Assembly: GCA_947305035.1 (NCBI GenBank)
Contig: CAMZCV010000014.1
Span: forward strand, 1 to 11,786
Direction of reading: 5' to 3'
Source of the DNA: an uncultured Coriobacteriales bacterium
Lineage (GTDB): Bacteria > Actinomycetota > Coriobacteriia > Coriobacteriales > Atopobiaceae
DNA: 11,786 bases
The notes beneath the pieces are model-generated. The model had not been told where the DNA came from. It searched no databases and was given only the letters and a program-made list of their open reading frames with translations. Below are positions 1-6,669 of the stretch, one piece after another (within the stretch, counting starts at the first letter, position 1; every line of letters begins with the position of its first letter). A program made the translations under genes and the position numbers.

Positions 1-59
1 ATAAGGTTGGCAGATTTGTCGATGATGATGGGGCGGCTTACATCCCGCCAGAATCTCCG

Positions 60-84
60 CGCCTCCCATCCGGGAGGCGTTTTT
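60..84 (+). terminator. Intrinsic terminator of a gene off the left edge
   Basis: A perfect 8-bp stem (60-67 CGCCTCCC with 72-79 GGGAGGCG) closes a 4-base loop and is followed by five Ts (80-84). This is a standard Rho-independent terminator reading rightward. A TAA at 2-4 could be the stop codon of the gene it serves, but too little of that gene is in the window to tell. Confidence 0.85.
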
Positions 85-408
85 CGTTACCGGCCCCTAA
101 GGGTGATTCAGCGAATCCCCGAAGAGCATTCATCGGCAAGCGGCTGCGAGCGATTATGCGCTGAATCTGCCTAACAAACGCGGGGGGATTCAGACTGGGG
201 ACCCGACGTTCACTCAAAAAGCCATTTTATGCAGTAATTTGGAAGGAACTCTCGTCTCCACCAACGCCGCCGTAACGATTTTCCGTTTTGACGGAACTTT
301 TCGTTCCGCCTGTGCAACAAGAGGCGTTTTTCGGCTGTATTTTCGCAGATAGTCTTTCCCGCATCAGGCGAAGGGTAATGAATCGTTACGACGCCTCCAG
401 CTGAAGCA
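85..408. other. Intergenic stretch with inverted repeats, no supported gene
   Basis: No reading frame here has both a start codon and a plausible protein. Frame 2 stays open from 107 to about 344 but has no usable start and no recognisable domain. What can be seen is structure. There is a hairpin at 101-120 (GATTC 105-109 pairing GAATC 113-117, flanked by GGG/CCC). The heptamer GATTCAG occurs at 105-111 and 187-193, with its complement at 161-167. A hairpin lies at 292-308 (CGGAAC/GTTCCG). A perfect 10-base inverted pair, CGTAACGATT at 271-280 and AATCGTTACG at 381-390, brackets the right half. The stretch looks more T-rich than the genes to its right. Confidence 0.5.
307..331 (+). terminator. 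Possible weak terminator or hairpin
   Basis: CGCCT (307-311) can pair with AGGCG (322-326) around a 10-base loop, followed by five Ts (327-331). The stem is only 5 bp and overlaps the 292-308 hairpin, so the two folds exclude each other. No supported gene lies just upstream, so a role as terminator is uncertain. Confidence 0.3.
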
Positions 409-1083
409 GTGTTGAAGCTAAAGATTGTTTACATGTGCGAACTGCTCTTCGACAAGAGCTGCTACGTGCCTACGAGCATCGTGGAACGCTGCGGCAGGCC
501 TTGCTCGCTCAGCCCCCTCATGCTGGATGCCGGCGAAGAGCTTGCCGACGGGAACCGGCTCTGTGCGCTGACGGGCATGCTGTATCGCCCCGGTTTGGGC
601 AAGGGAGGCATCACGGCGGAGACATGCGGTGCCCGCGTCGACGTTTATGCTGCCCTCGGGATTGCAGACGCCTCTGCGCAGGTTGCCAGGATGGCGTGCT
701 TCTCTTGTCTTTCCCTGCTTATGGACTTCAACCCGAGCAACTTCGGCGCCATCCGCAAGATCGACTCGAATAAATGGCGCGCGGCACCCATCTTCGACTA
801 CGACGGTGCCCTTGGCTTCCCGTTCAACGGCTTTCCGATTGCGAATATGTGCGAGAATCCCTTGCTATTCGAGCTGCTCTGCGCGAACCGCTTCTCTTTT
901 CTTAATCCGTCTTGGGATTGGTCCTGGTACGACCCGCTGGCGCTCGTGGGCTTCGAGGACCGCATCGTCGAGGCGCTCGCTCCCTGCCAGAGCCTTCCGT
1001 CAGGCTTCGCGGAGCTCATCGCCCGCGCGTTCGTCATGCAGCGCGATTACGTCAACAAGGTTGCAAGGGGAGAAGCGTCTTAA
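409..1083 (+). CDS. HipA-like kinase-fold protein, N-terminally truncated or divergent
   Basis: A 224-residue protein whose second half matches the C-terminal core of HipA-type serine/threonine kinases and their shorter phage-related relatives. The catalytic-loop region MDFNPSNFG (residues 105-113) lines up with the family's D-R-H-x-x-N-F-G. The catalytic Asp (D106) and the metal-binding Asn (N111) are kept, but R and H are replaced by F and N. The DFG-like metal site is APIFDYDGAL (126-135, D130). A WDWSWYDPLAL segment (169-179) matches the helix that follows in this family. HipA is about 440 residues and the phage-type relatives about 300, so most of the ATP-binding N-lobe is missing. The start is uncertain: GTG 409 opens the frame after an in-frame stop at 379, TTG 412 and ATG 433 are alternatives, and none has a good ribosome binding site. 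No HipB-like DNA-binding partner lies next to it. It may be a decayed remnant or a minimal member with altered activity. The fold is inferred from the motifs. Confidence 0.55.
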   Translation: MLKLKIVYMCELLFDKSCYVPTSIVERCGRPCSLSPLMLDAGEELADGNRLCALTGMLYRPGLGKGGITAETCGARVDVYAALGIADASAQVARMACFSCLSLLMDFNPSNFGAIRKIDSNKWRAAPIFDYDGALGFPFNGFPIANMCENPLLFELLCANRFSFLNPSWDWSWYDPLALVGFEDRIVEALAPCQSLPSGFAELIARAFVMQRDYVNKVARGEAS

Positions 1084-1164
1084 AGCGCTCCCGTGCAAGT
1101 GCAAGTTACAGGAACCCAGGCGAACTGCGCGTCGCATATGCGGCCATGTTGAGGACGGCGCATC

Positions 1165-1208
1165 ATTGCTCGCCTCTGCGGAACGATACATACCGTTTCC
1201 CGAGCAAT
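1165..1208. repeat. 8-bp perfect inverted repeat in the spacer
   Basis: ATTGCTCG (1165-1172) and CGAGCAAT (1201-1208) are perfect inverted copies separated by 28 bases, between the HipA-like gene and the 831-residue wall protein. There is no T-tract on either strand after the stem, so it is not an ordinary terminator. It could be a pair of regulator half-sites or a hairpin in the leader of the wall-protein mRNA. The rest of 1084-1306 shows nothing else firm. Confidence 0.35.
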
Positions 1209-1306
1209 CAAAAACATGGTGAGGAAAATGCCACGCTCGTGCATCTAGTTTCTAACTGAACCAAACGTAGGGCGAATTCCACCCAACGACAGCTAGGACG
1301 TACATC

Positions 1307-3802
1307 ATGGCTAAACGTACCAAAACAGATGCAAGCAGGGTGCTCTCTTTCATAGCAGTTCTTCTACTTGCGATCTGCCTCATTCCCACGCTGGCGTCTG
1401 CCGCGGATGAGGTAACGGTCGTGGAGCACGATCCGGTTGAGCACGAACAGTATTGCTCGGTCAATTCAGATTACGGGCCCAACACGCTGTGCATCAAATG
1501 TGCCTGGGAGCAAGATGATCCCCTTGAAGGACATCGTGCGTGCGAGTTCCACGATTGGACCGTTCTCGTAGCAAGCACGCCCGACGCTTTCTATGACGGC
1601 CAGCCCAAGGGTGTCGAGTACTATTGGTACACCACGAACGGAGAGGACCCATTTTCAGAGCCGCACGAAGGCATTCCTGCAGGCATGAGAATCTACAGCG
1701 CCCCCATCTACGAGGGTATTGACGGTGCGGTGGAGTATGGCCCGACGAACGAGCCGCCTATTGGAGAAGGAACATACCGCGTCCAAGTGGCAGTTGAGAT
1801 TCCTGCCTTGACCAGTCCCATTACTGGGGAGACCGTACACTACGTCCTCGAGAATCAGTTCGAAATCCTGTCATCCGCCTACACCGTGTCGTTCGATGCC
1901 AATCCGCCCGCGAATGCATCCACGAAGGATAGGGTGAGAGGAAATATGGGCTACCAGTACTTCCCTTCGGTGAAGGCTGAGAGGCAGCTCTATCCAAACC
2001 AGTTCGTTCTCCCGGGATACACGTTTATGGGTTGGAATACCAAACCGGACGGAAGCGGAGATTATTATCGGGATGGGGCTATTGTCAGCGGTCTTTCGCA
2101 GGTAGGCACCGATGTGACGCTCTATGCCCAATGGGTGCCGATTAGGTACACGATTGTCTATTTCAATAGCTTTAACGAACCGGAGTACTCGACCCAGGAT
2201 GTTTACTTTGACATGCAAGGAACCCTGTTCGATCCCCACGACCTATGGGTTTACCCAGATGACAGCGCGCTTCTTGGTTGGTTTTCATACGAGTCCGGTT
2301 TGTTCTACGATAATCGGGCCCTATTCTGCAACCTGTGCGCTGAGAATTACGACGGAAACTTGGGAGGCTATACCCTGAGATCGCAGTACGTGCACACGAA
2401 CCAAATCATAGCCGTGGTAACGAAAGATGGAGCGATTCAGGAAGGGATGGCGGAATGCTTCAATCTGATCGACTCGAATGGAGCTGAGTTCACCGTACCC
2501 GCCTCTTATGAGGACGGCAGGTATACCTTCGATCCGACGCAAGCGGTTTTTCCCGACGGAACCCATGGGAACCTTCCAAAGGGTTTATACACGCTCACGT
2601 TTGAAAGCGAGCGTGCCGGTCTCCCCAAGCGCTCTGTCATAATTCAGTATGGAAATAACTATCCGGCAGGTGTCGTTCTCGACTACTACACCGTGCGGGC
2701 GTCAATCGCAGAGGGCGACCAAGGCATAGAAAGCCTCTCAATCGAAGATACGAACGAGCTGATCTTGTTCGATGGGACCGAGGTGCAGGTTTCTGCGACC
2801 ATCGCGCCGGGCTACCACTTCGCTAGATATGGCGTTGTGGGGGTTAGACCAGGTTGGTGGGCCGATCCTTATACGGCGAACCAAACCATTACCATCAAAG
2901 GAACGTCGGAATTGATCGCGAGTTCTGCGCCCAACTCGTACACGGTTCATTTCGACGCTAACACGAAGAGGCCCTTCATGGGCGAGATGGATGACATAGA
3001 GATGACGTATGACTCGGGGTGCTACATGCCCCCCAACCAGTTTGCCGTGGCGGGCGGCACCTTCCTTGGATGGAACACCGAGCCCGATGGCAGCGGTAAA
3101 TCCTTCAACGACAAGGGACTCCTGTACAATCTCACCGAGGAAGATGGTGCCGAGATCACCCTGTACGCGCAGTGGGAGATTGCGAAGTTCACGATCAAGT
3201 TTGTGAACGATGACGGCTCGGAGCTGTACAGCACGGTGGTGGAGTACGGCGAGACGCCCGCATATGAGGGAGAGGAGGACACCAAGGCTCCAGACGCGGA
3301 GAACACGTATACATTTGCGGGTTGGGATCCCGCGGTTATCGAAGCGTTAGAGGACGCCACCTATACTGCTACCTATGACGCCACGCCAGTTCCGCCTGCA
3401 CCCGTCGAGCAGGGGACGCTTACCTTCGATCTTGCAGGCGGAACGCTCGACGGCAAGACGGGGAGCATCACCATCGTGGCGAACGTGGGCGATACCGTGA
3501 CCATTCCCAACGCTCCCACCCGCGAAGGCTACACGTTCAAGTATTGGAAGGGATCCGAGTATCAGCCGGGAGATACCTACACGGTTGAGGGCGACCATAC
3601 CTTCACGGCAGAGTGGGAGAAGAACGAGGAGCCCGCCCCCGATCCCGATCCCGAACCGGATCCCGAGCCCAAGCCCGAGCCCAAGCCGGAGCCCGAGGTT
3701 CCCGAGACCGGTGATGCAACCGTGCTTCCGTCCCTTGCAATGCTCGCCGCTTCCACCGCGATGATTGCAGGGTCCTTGCTGGCTCGCCGCAAGAAGCACT
3801 AA
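1307..3802 (+). CDS. Sortase-anchored B-repeat surface protein
   Basis: An 831-residue secreted wall protein, probably an adhesin or matrix-binding factor. It has a Sec signal peptide (1-32, ending LASA before ADEV) and a Cys-containing head (C50, C62, C65, C79). An Ig-like stretch (about 83-188) contains YDGQPKGVEY and GPTNEPPIGEGTYRV. B-repeats of the InlB/Listeria-Bacteroides (Flg_new) type follow at about 192-276, 281-365 (degenerate), 545-623, 628-690 (short) and 703-770, each with the GW(N/D) and TLYAQW-like hallmarks. An unassigned beta-rich block (367-455) and a divergent repeat-like block (460-540) sit in the middle. The C-terminus has a Pro/Asp/Glu/Lys wall spacer (778-797), sorting motif VPETG (798-802), a hydrophobic helix and the charged tail ARRKKH. 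Start ATG 1307 is supported by AGGA at 1295-1298. It is followed at once by a strong terminator, so it is probably monocistronic. Its composition looks less G+C-rich than its neighbours, notably around 1860-2960. Its ligand cannot be read from the sequence. Confidence 0.88.
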   Translation: MAKRTKTDASRVLSFIAVLLLAICLIPTLASAADEVTVVEHDPVEHEQYCSVNSDYGPNTLCIKCAWEQDDPLEGHRACEFHDWTVLVASTPDAFYDGQPKGVEYYWYTTNGEDPFSEPHEGIPAGMRIYSAPIYEGIDGAVEYGPTNEPPIGEGTYRVQVAVEIPALTSPITGETVHYVLENQFEILSSAYTVSFDANPPANASTKDRVRGNMGYQYFPSVKAERQLYPNQFVLPGYTFMGWNTKPDGSGDYYRDGAIVSGLSQVGTDVTLYAQWVPIRYTIVYFNSFNEPEYSTQDVYFDMQGTLFDPHDLWVYPDDSALLGWFSYESGLFYDNRALFCNLCAENYDGNLGGYTLRSQYVHTNQIIAVVTKDGAIQEGMAECFNLIDSNGAEFTVPASYEDGRYTFDPTQAVFPDGTHGNLPKGLYTLTFESERAGLPKRSVIIQYGNNYPAGVVLDYYTVRASIAEGDQGIESLSIEDTNELILFDGTEVQVSATIAPGYHFARYGVVGVRPGWWADPYTANQTITIKGTSELIASSAPNSYTVHFDANTKRPFMGEMDDIEMTYDSGCYMPPNQFAVAGGTFLGWNTEPDGSGKSFNDKGLLYNLTEEDGAEITLYAQWEIAKFTIKFVNDDGSELYSTVVEYGETPAYEGEEDTKAPDAENTYTFAGWDPAVIEALEDATYTATYDATPVPPAPVEQGTLTFDLAGGTLDGKTGSITIVANVGDTVTIPNAPTREGYTFKYWKGSEYQPGDTYTVEGDHTFTAEWEKNEEPAPDPDPEPDPEPKPEPKPEPEVPETGDATVLPSLAMLAASTAMIAGSLLARRKKH
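3638..3697 (+). repeat. Short tandem codon repeat encoding the wall spacer
   Basis: Hexamer-like units of CCCGAT, CCCGAG and CCCAAG code for alternating Pro with Asp, Glu or Lys (residues 778-797 of the 831-residue protein). This is the usual wall-spanning spacer ahead of an LPXTG-type signal. Such tracts can change length by slippage, but only one allele is seen here. Confidence 0.75.
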
Positions 3803-3827
3803 CGGCGCCCTGAACACCGATTAATAA

Positions 3828-3855
3828 GGAGGCCTCGGTTCGGGGCCTCCCTTTT
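3828..3855 (+). terminator. Intrinsic terminator of the 831-residue wall-protein gene
   Basis: GGAGGCC (3828-3834) pairs perfectly with GGCCTCC (3844-3850) around a 9-base loop, followed by CTTTT and further Ts. It lies 26 bases after the stop codon at 3802. Confidence 0.9.
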
Positions 3856-4035
3856 CTCTCTGCGGCTCGGCAAAGCTGTAGTAACGTATCTTCGTTATCG
3901 AGCACGAATCTCATGGAAATCCGATTCATGAAGGAATCTTGTTTCCGAACGCCGCTCGTGTCAGATGGCAGCCCCCTCGGGTAGATATCGTCGCAGCACG
4001 CGTATGGTCGCGCGCTCAACGAGAAAGGAAACGCC

Positions 4036-4374
4036 ATGTCCGCCACCGATACCAAGAACCGCAGGAAGGTCGTTCTTGCCGTAGTCGGCATTCTTGTCAC
4101 CGCGCTTTCGGTCCTCTTCATCTGGCTGGCGCTCACCAGCTCGTCGTGCAGTCGCACCGTCTCCCGCTGGGAGGCAGAATACGGACACGGCGTCGATCGC
4201 GTGGTGACGCTCTACTCCGCCACCGGTGAGGAAATCGGTACTTGGCAGGGCATCATCGACGTCTCATACGAGACGGATCGCGTCGACCTCCTGTTCTTTG
4301 ACGAGAACGGAACTGTTATCGACCGTGTGGTTATTACTCCCGGTTCCGGCATGCTCGTCGTCGATCAGGTGTGA
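4036..4374 (+). CDS. Small membrane-anchored protein resembling the DUF5052 family
   Basis: A 112-residue protein with one N-terminal membrane segment (about 12-33) after a short basic start (KNRRK). A Ser-rich stretch follows with Cys38 (TSSSC), which only partly fits a lipobox. The remainder is a small beta-rich domain: WEAEYG, DRVVTLYSATGEEIGTWQG, IDV, RVDLLFFDENG, RVVITPGSGMLVVD. This pattern of a turn-rich strand pair, xGxxDV and an acidic turn before a final strand matches my recollection of DUF5052 proteins, whose function is unknown to me. Start ATG 4036 has a good AAAGGA at 4024-4029. It lies between two sortase-anchored proteins on the same strand but is separated from the first by a terminator. 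No clear promoter is seen in 3856-4035. The domain would face outside the cell (inference). Confidence 0.6.
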   Translation: MSATDTKNRRKVVLAVVGILVTALSVLFIWLALTSSSCSRTVSRWEAEYGHGVDRVVTLYSATGEEIGTWQGIIDVSYETDRVDLLFFDENGTVIDRVVITPGSGMLVVDQV

Positions 4375-4405
4375 CGTCGGTCGTCCCCGCAAATCCGACC
4401 TGCGC

Positions 4406-4610
4406 CTAGCGAACGCAGAACAGCGCCTCGAGGAGCTCGGGGTTATCGGCGAAGTCGAGCTGCCATGCACCTGCTGCATCGCGGGTGAGATGGGCTGTCG
4501 CCGTGAGGGAGAGCACCTCGATATCCTCGTCGGCAAGATGACAAGCATGCAACCGCCAATACAAGCGGGATGGCCAACATGCGGAATAGCTTGTCGAAGC
4601 GGACGCTCAT
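4406..4610 (-). pseudogene. Short secreted-protein gene broken by a one-base frameshift
   Basis: Reading leftward from ATG 4610 (AGGA at 4619-4616), the frame encodes a clean signal peptide, MSVRFDKLFRMLAIPLVLAV then ACLSS (residues 1-25). It then leaves frame at TCT-TGC. Dropping the T at 4535 restores a second frame that gives ADEDIEVLSLTATAHLTRDA and, after it, AGAWQLDFADNPELLEALFCVR, ending at TAG (4408-4406). The joined protein would be about 67 residues, with a SSA-DED signal peptidase site. In the unshifted frame, LSSC could act as a lipobox. The tail (W-x-L-D-F...NPELLEALF) resembles the last strand and helix of secreted NTF2-like domains, so this may be the two ends of a longer gene after an internal deletion. 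That is a guess. A perfect TATAAT lies 34 bases upstream of the start. A sequencing error could also explain the shift. Confidence 0.5.
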
Positions 4611-4643
4611 AGACATCCTGAGTTCAGATGGTGGACACAGATG

Positions 4644-4649
4644 ATTATA
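4644..4649 (-). promoter_or_regulatory. Leftward -10 element of the frameshifted gene
   Basis: The minus strand reads TATAAT at 4649-4644, a perfect consensus, with transcription expected to begin near 4637 and a leader of about 27 bases to ATG 4610. The -35 is poor: GTTTGC at 16-base spacing is the best fit, which suggests activation or a weak promoter. Confidence 0.5.
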
Positions 4650-4674
4650 CAAGCGGGAATCTGCAGCAAACGGG

Positions 4675-4706
4675 GCGTTTTAGCAGCCATTTTGGTGGCA
4701 AAACGC
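4675..4706. promoter_or_regulatory. Operator-like palindrome between two divergent promoters
   Basis: GCGTTTT (4675-4681) pairs with AAAACGC (4700-4706). Inside, GCCA (4686-4689) pairs with TGGC (4696-4699), with only a 4-base bulge on the left arm. It lies between the leftward TATAAT (4649-4644) and the rightward TATAAT (4740-4745). Neither strand has a T-tract after the stem, so it is not a terminator. A shared regulator site is the natural reading. The protein that would bind is not in the window. Confidence 0.5.
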
Positions 4707-4739
4707 TGAGAAAACCACCGATAGCAACGGGTATTTGAG

Positions 4740-4745
4740 TATAAT
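4740..4745 (+). promoter_or_regulatory. Rightward -10 element of the 603-residue wall-protein gene
   Basis: A perfect TATAAT with a start point expected near 4752, giving a leader of about 29 bases before ATG 4781. No good -35 hexamer is found at 16-18 bases upstream. TTTGAG just before the -10 offers a TG two bases, not one base, upstream, close to but not an extended -10. Confidence 0.55.
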
Positions 4746-4780
4746 CAGCGTAATTATGGTTCGTTATCTGGAGCCTAAAC

Positions 4781-6592
4781 ATGGATAAAACGAAGCAGAA
4801 GGTGCTCTTCAACCGACTATTCAGCAGCATCCTTGCTCTGGCTATGGTGTTTGGCACGGTGCCGTTCCTCGCGCTTGCCGACGTTCCGGCTGAGAAGAAG
4901 CAGGAAGAGGCTATTGTCGAGGTGCTTCCGGCACCCGAGGAGGAGCCCGAGCTCGACGCCGAGGAGCCTCTCGCAGAAGTGCCTGCGCTGGAGCCCGCAG
5001 ACGTGCCCGACGATGAGTCGGGAGATACGCCTGATGTTAATCCCGATGACAAGCCCGAGCCAATGCCCGAACCTGCTTCCGACCCTGCACCTGCAGGAAC
5101 CGGTGAGGGGACGGAGAACACCTTCACGCTCGACTACCTCCGCGGAAGCCACGGCGCCTTCACCGACTATCCCAGCGTGAAAGACGATGAGAGCACCAAG
5201 ACCGCTGCGGACGGGAAGACCCATTTCACGGGCGTCGACCCCTCCACGCAGGTGAAGGGCAATCTCGATTACAACGGCGAGAAGGACGGCAAAGGACTGC
5301 CTCTGGGCGAGAGCGGCTGGCGGCTCGCCGGATGGGTTGCCGACGTCGACGTGACCCTCTCCGACGGCTCGACCATCGAGGCGGGCGAACCCATCACCCA
5401 AGATGACGTCGCCAAGATCGTGGTGGATAAGGATATCGCGCTCACCGCCCAGTGGGAGGCCGTCACCTTCACCGTGACGTATGTCGACGGGAAGGACGGC
5501 AAGTCTTTTGAGGATGAGGTCTATCCCGACCTTTCCGCGGGCGACGCTATTCCCGCATCGCAGAACATGTTTCCCGAGCTGGAGGGCTTCAGGTTCAGGG
5601 GCTGGACAGCAGCCATCGATCTTGTCGATGCGGACGGATTTGAGTACCCCGCGGGCACCGTCATGCAGCCCGGAGAGATAGAGGGGATGGTTCTGAGCAG
5701 CGACATCGTCTTCACCGGCGCTTGGGATACATTCCACACCCTCACCTACACAGACGGCCTGGGTGGCGCAGCGTTCGAAGACTTGGTGGATATGGAGAAT
5801 TGCGAAGGCTACACGATCAACAAGTACGAGAGGGATCTCGCGAAGGCTCCCAAGGTGTTCGTGGGTTGGGTTGCCGATGTCGATCTGAGCGATTGGGATG
5901 GCTCCAAGACTGTCGCCGCGGGCACGGTCATTGCCAACGATGAGCTCGAGGAGCTGGTTTCCCCCGATTCCGACGTTACCCTCACCGCGCAGTGGAAGGA
6001 GTACACGCCCGTTACCGTCTCGCTGAGCGACCTGCATGTCAAGAAGGTCGTCACGGGGGAGGGCGCGCCATCCGACAGCACCTTCACGTTCCGCCTAACC
6101 GCCCTTTACAGCAATGTGGGAATCGCCGCCGCGAACATGCCCATGCCCGAGGGTAGCTCGAGAGGAAAGCAGGACTCCGCTCCCATCGGCGACGGCGGCG
6201 AGTATGCTTTCGGCAGCATCACGTTCACACGGCCGGGAACCTACGCCTACGCCATCAACGAGCTCCTTCCCCAGACGCCTGGATTCCAGTCCGACCGTTC
6301 CATCGTCAAGATCGTCTTCGTCGTCGAGGGTGATGGGACTTCGCTTACGTGCACGCGTACCGTTACCAGGGGCGACAAACCCATCGAGCCCAATTCCACC
6401 ATCGAGTTCGTGAACTTCTATAGGTGGCCGGCGATGGCCCTTCTGAACGGCGGCATGGGCGGCAGGGGCTTTGCGGTGCCTGCAACGGGAGACGCCACGC
6501 TGATCGCCGTGCCCGCGGCTATGGTGGCCCTCGCGTCGGGCTGCCTGTCCGTGGGGCTGCTCGTCCGACGCCGCAGCAAGGATGACAAATAG
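4781..6592 (+). CDS. Sortase-anchored B-repeat protein with Spy0128-type pilin domain
   Basis: A 603-residue wall-linked surface protein. A signal peptide (1-33, ending ALA before DVPA) is followed by a long acidic Pro/Glu/Asp-rich segment (about 35-110). Three B-repeat-like units follow (about 115-225, 229-315, 317-405), each ending TAQW or GAW; two carry the sequence GWVADVD. Residues 416-548 look like the Spy0128/FctA pilin domain of Gram-positive pili, with LHVKKVVTG (Lys421 or 422), AINE (Glu494) and EFVNFY (Asn545). In that family the Lys and Asn form an internal isopeptide bond helped by the Glu. The C-terminus has VPATG (566-570), a hydrophobic helix and the tail RRRSKDDK. Start ATG 4781 has TGGAG at 4769-4773. 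In contrast to most surface proteins, the Pro-rich part is at the N-terminus, so the pilin-like domain sits next to the wall. It could be an adhesin or a pilus base or tip subunit. No pilin polymerase or sortase is near. Confidence 0.85.
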   Translation: MDKTKQKVLFNRLFSSILALAMVFGTVPFLALADVPAEKKQEEAIVEVLPAPEEEPELDAEEPLAEVPALEPADVPDDESGDTPDVNPDDKPEPMPEPASDPAPAGTGEGTENTFTLDYLRGSHGAFTDYPSVKDDESTKTAADGKTHFTGVDPSTQVKGNLDYNGEKDGKGLPLGESGWRLAGWVADVDVTLSDGSTIEAGEPITQDDVAKIVVDKDIALTAQWEAVTFTVTYVDGKDGKSFEDEVYPDLSAGDAIPASQNMFPELEGFRFRGWTAAIDLVDADGFEYPAGTVMQPGEIEGMVLSSDIVFTGAWDTFHTLTYTDGLGGAAFEDLVDMENCEGYTINKYERDLAKAPKVFVGWVADVDLSDWDGSKTVAAGTVIANDELEELVSPDSDVTLTAQWKEYTPVTVSLSDLHVKKVVTGEGAPSDSTFTFRLTALYSNVGIAAANMPMPEGSSRGKQDSAPIGDGGEYAFGSITFTRPGTYAYAINELLPQTPGFQSDRSIVKIVFVVEGDGTSLTCTRTVTRGDKPIEPNSTIEFVNFYRWPAMALLNGGMGGRGFAVPATGDATLIAVPAAMVALASGCLSVGLLVRRRSKDDK

Positions 6593-6607
6593 TAATTCAC
6601 GTAATTC

Positions 6608-6641
6608 GCCTGCTGGGACAGGTTCTTATACACAAGCAGGC
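6608..6641. repeat. Hairpin between wall-protein gene and tRNA
   Basis: GCCTGCT (6608-6614) is a perfect inverted copy of AGCAGGC (6635-6641), with 20 bases between. It follows the stop codon at 6592, but no T-tract comes after it on the rightward strand (CAAAATCTG). It may be a weak terminator or mRNA 3' end structure. Confidence 0.35.
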
Positions 6642-6669
6642 CAAAATCTGCTAGTATGTACTCCGCAAT

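Noticed and set aside
107..346. Open frame before the HipA-like gene considered as its missing N-terminal half
   Set aside because: It has no start codon, ends in a stop before 350, and its sequence shows no N-lobe features that continue into the HipA-like frame.
378..404. Mini-frame ATG AAT CGT TAC ... TGA considered as a leader peptide
   Set aside because: Only 8 codons, AAGGG is just 2 bases from the ATG, and no attenuator structure follows.
629..1222. Overlapping plus frames (435-773, 629-1222, 912-1259) over the HipA-like gene
   Set aside because: Arg/Ser-rich out-of-phase translations typical of high-G+C DNA. Only the 409-1083 frame shows family motifs.
3638..3697. Tandem repeat considered as a CRISPR-like or regulatory array
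   Set aside because: Units are codon-phased CCNGAN hexamers inside the Pro-rich wall spacer, with no unique spacers.
4817..6037. Long open frame (406 codons) on the minus strand
   Set aside because: It is the shadow of the 603-residue wall protein. It lacks a ribosome binding site and family features, while the plus frame has a signal peptide, repeats and a sorting signal.
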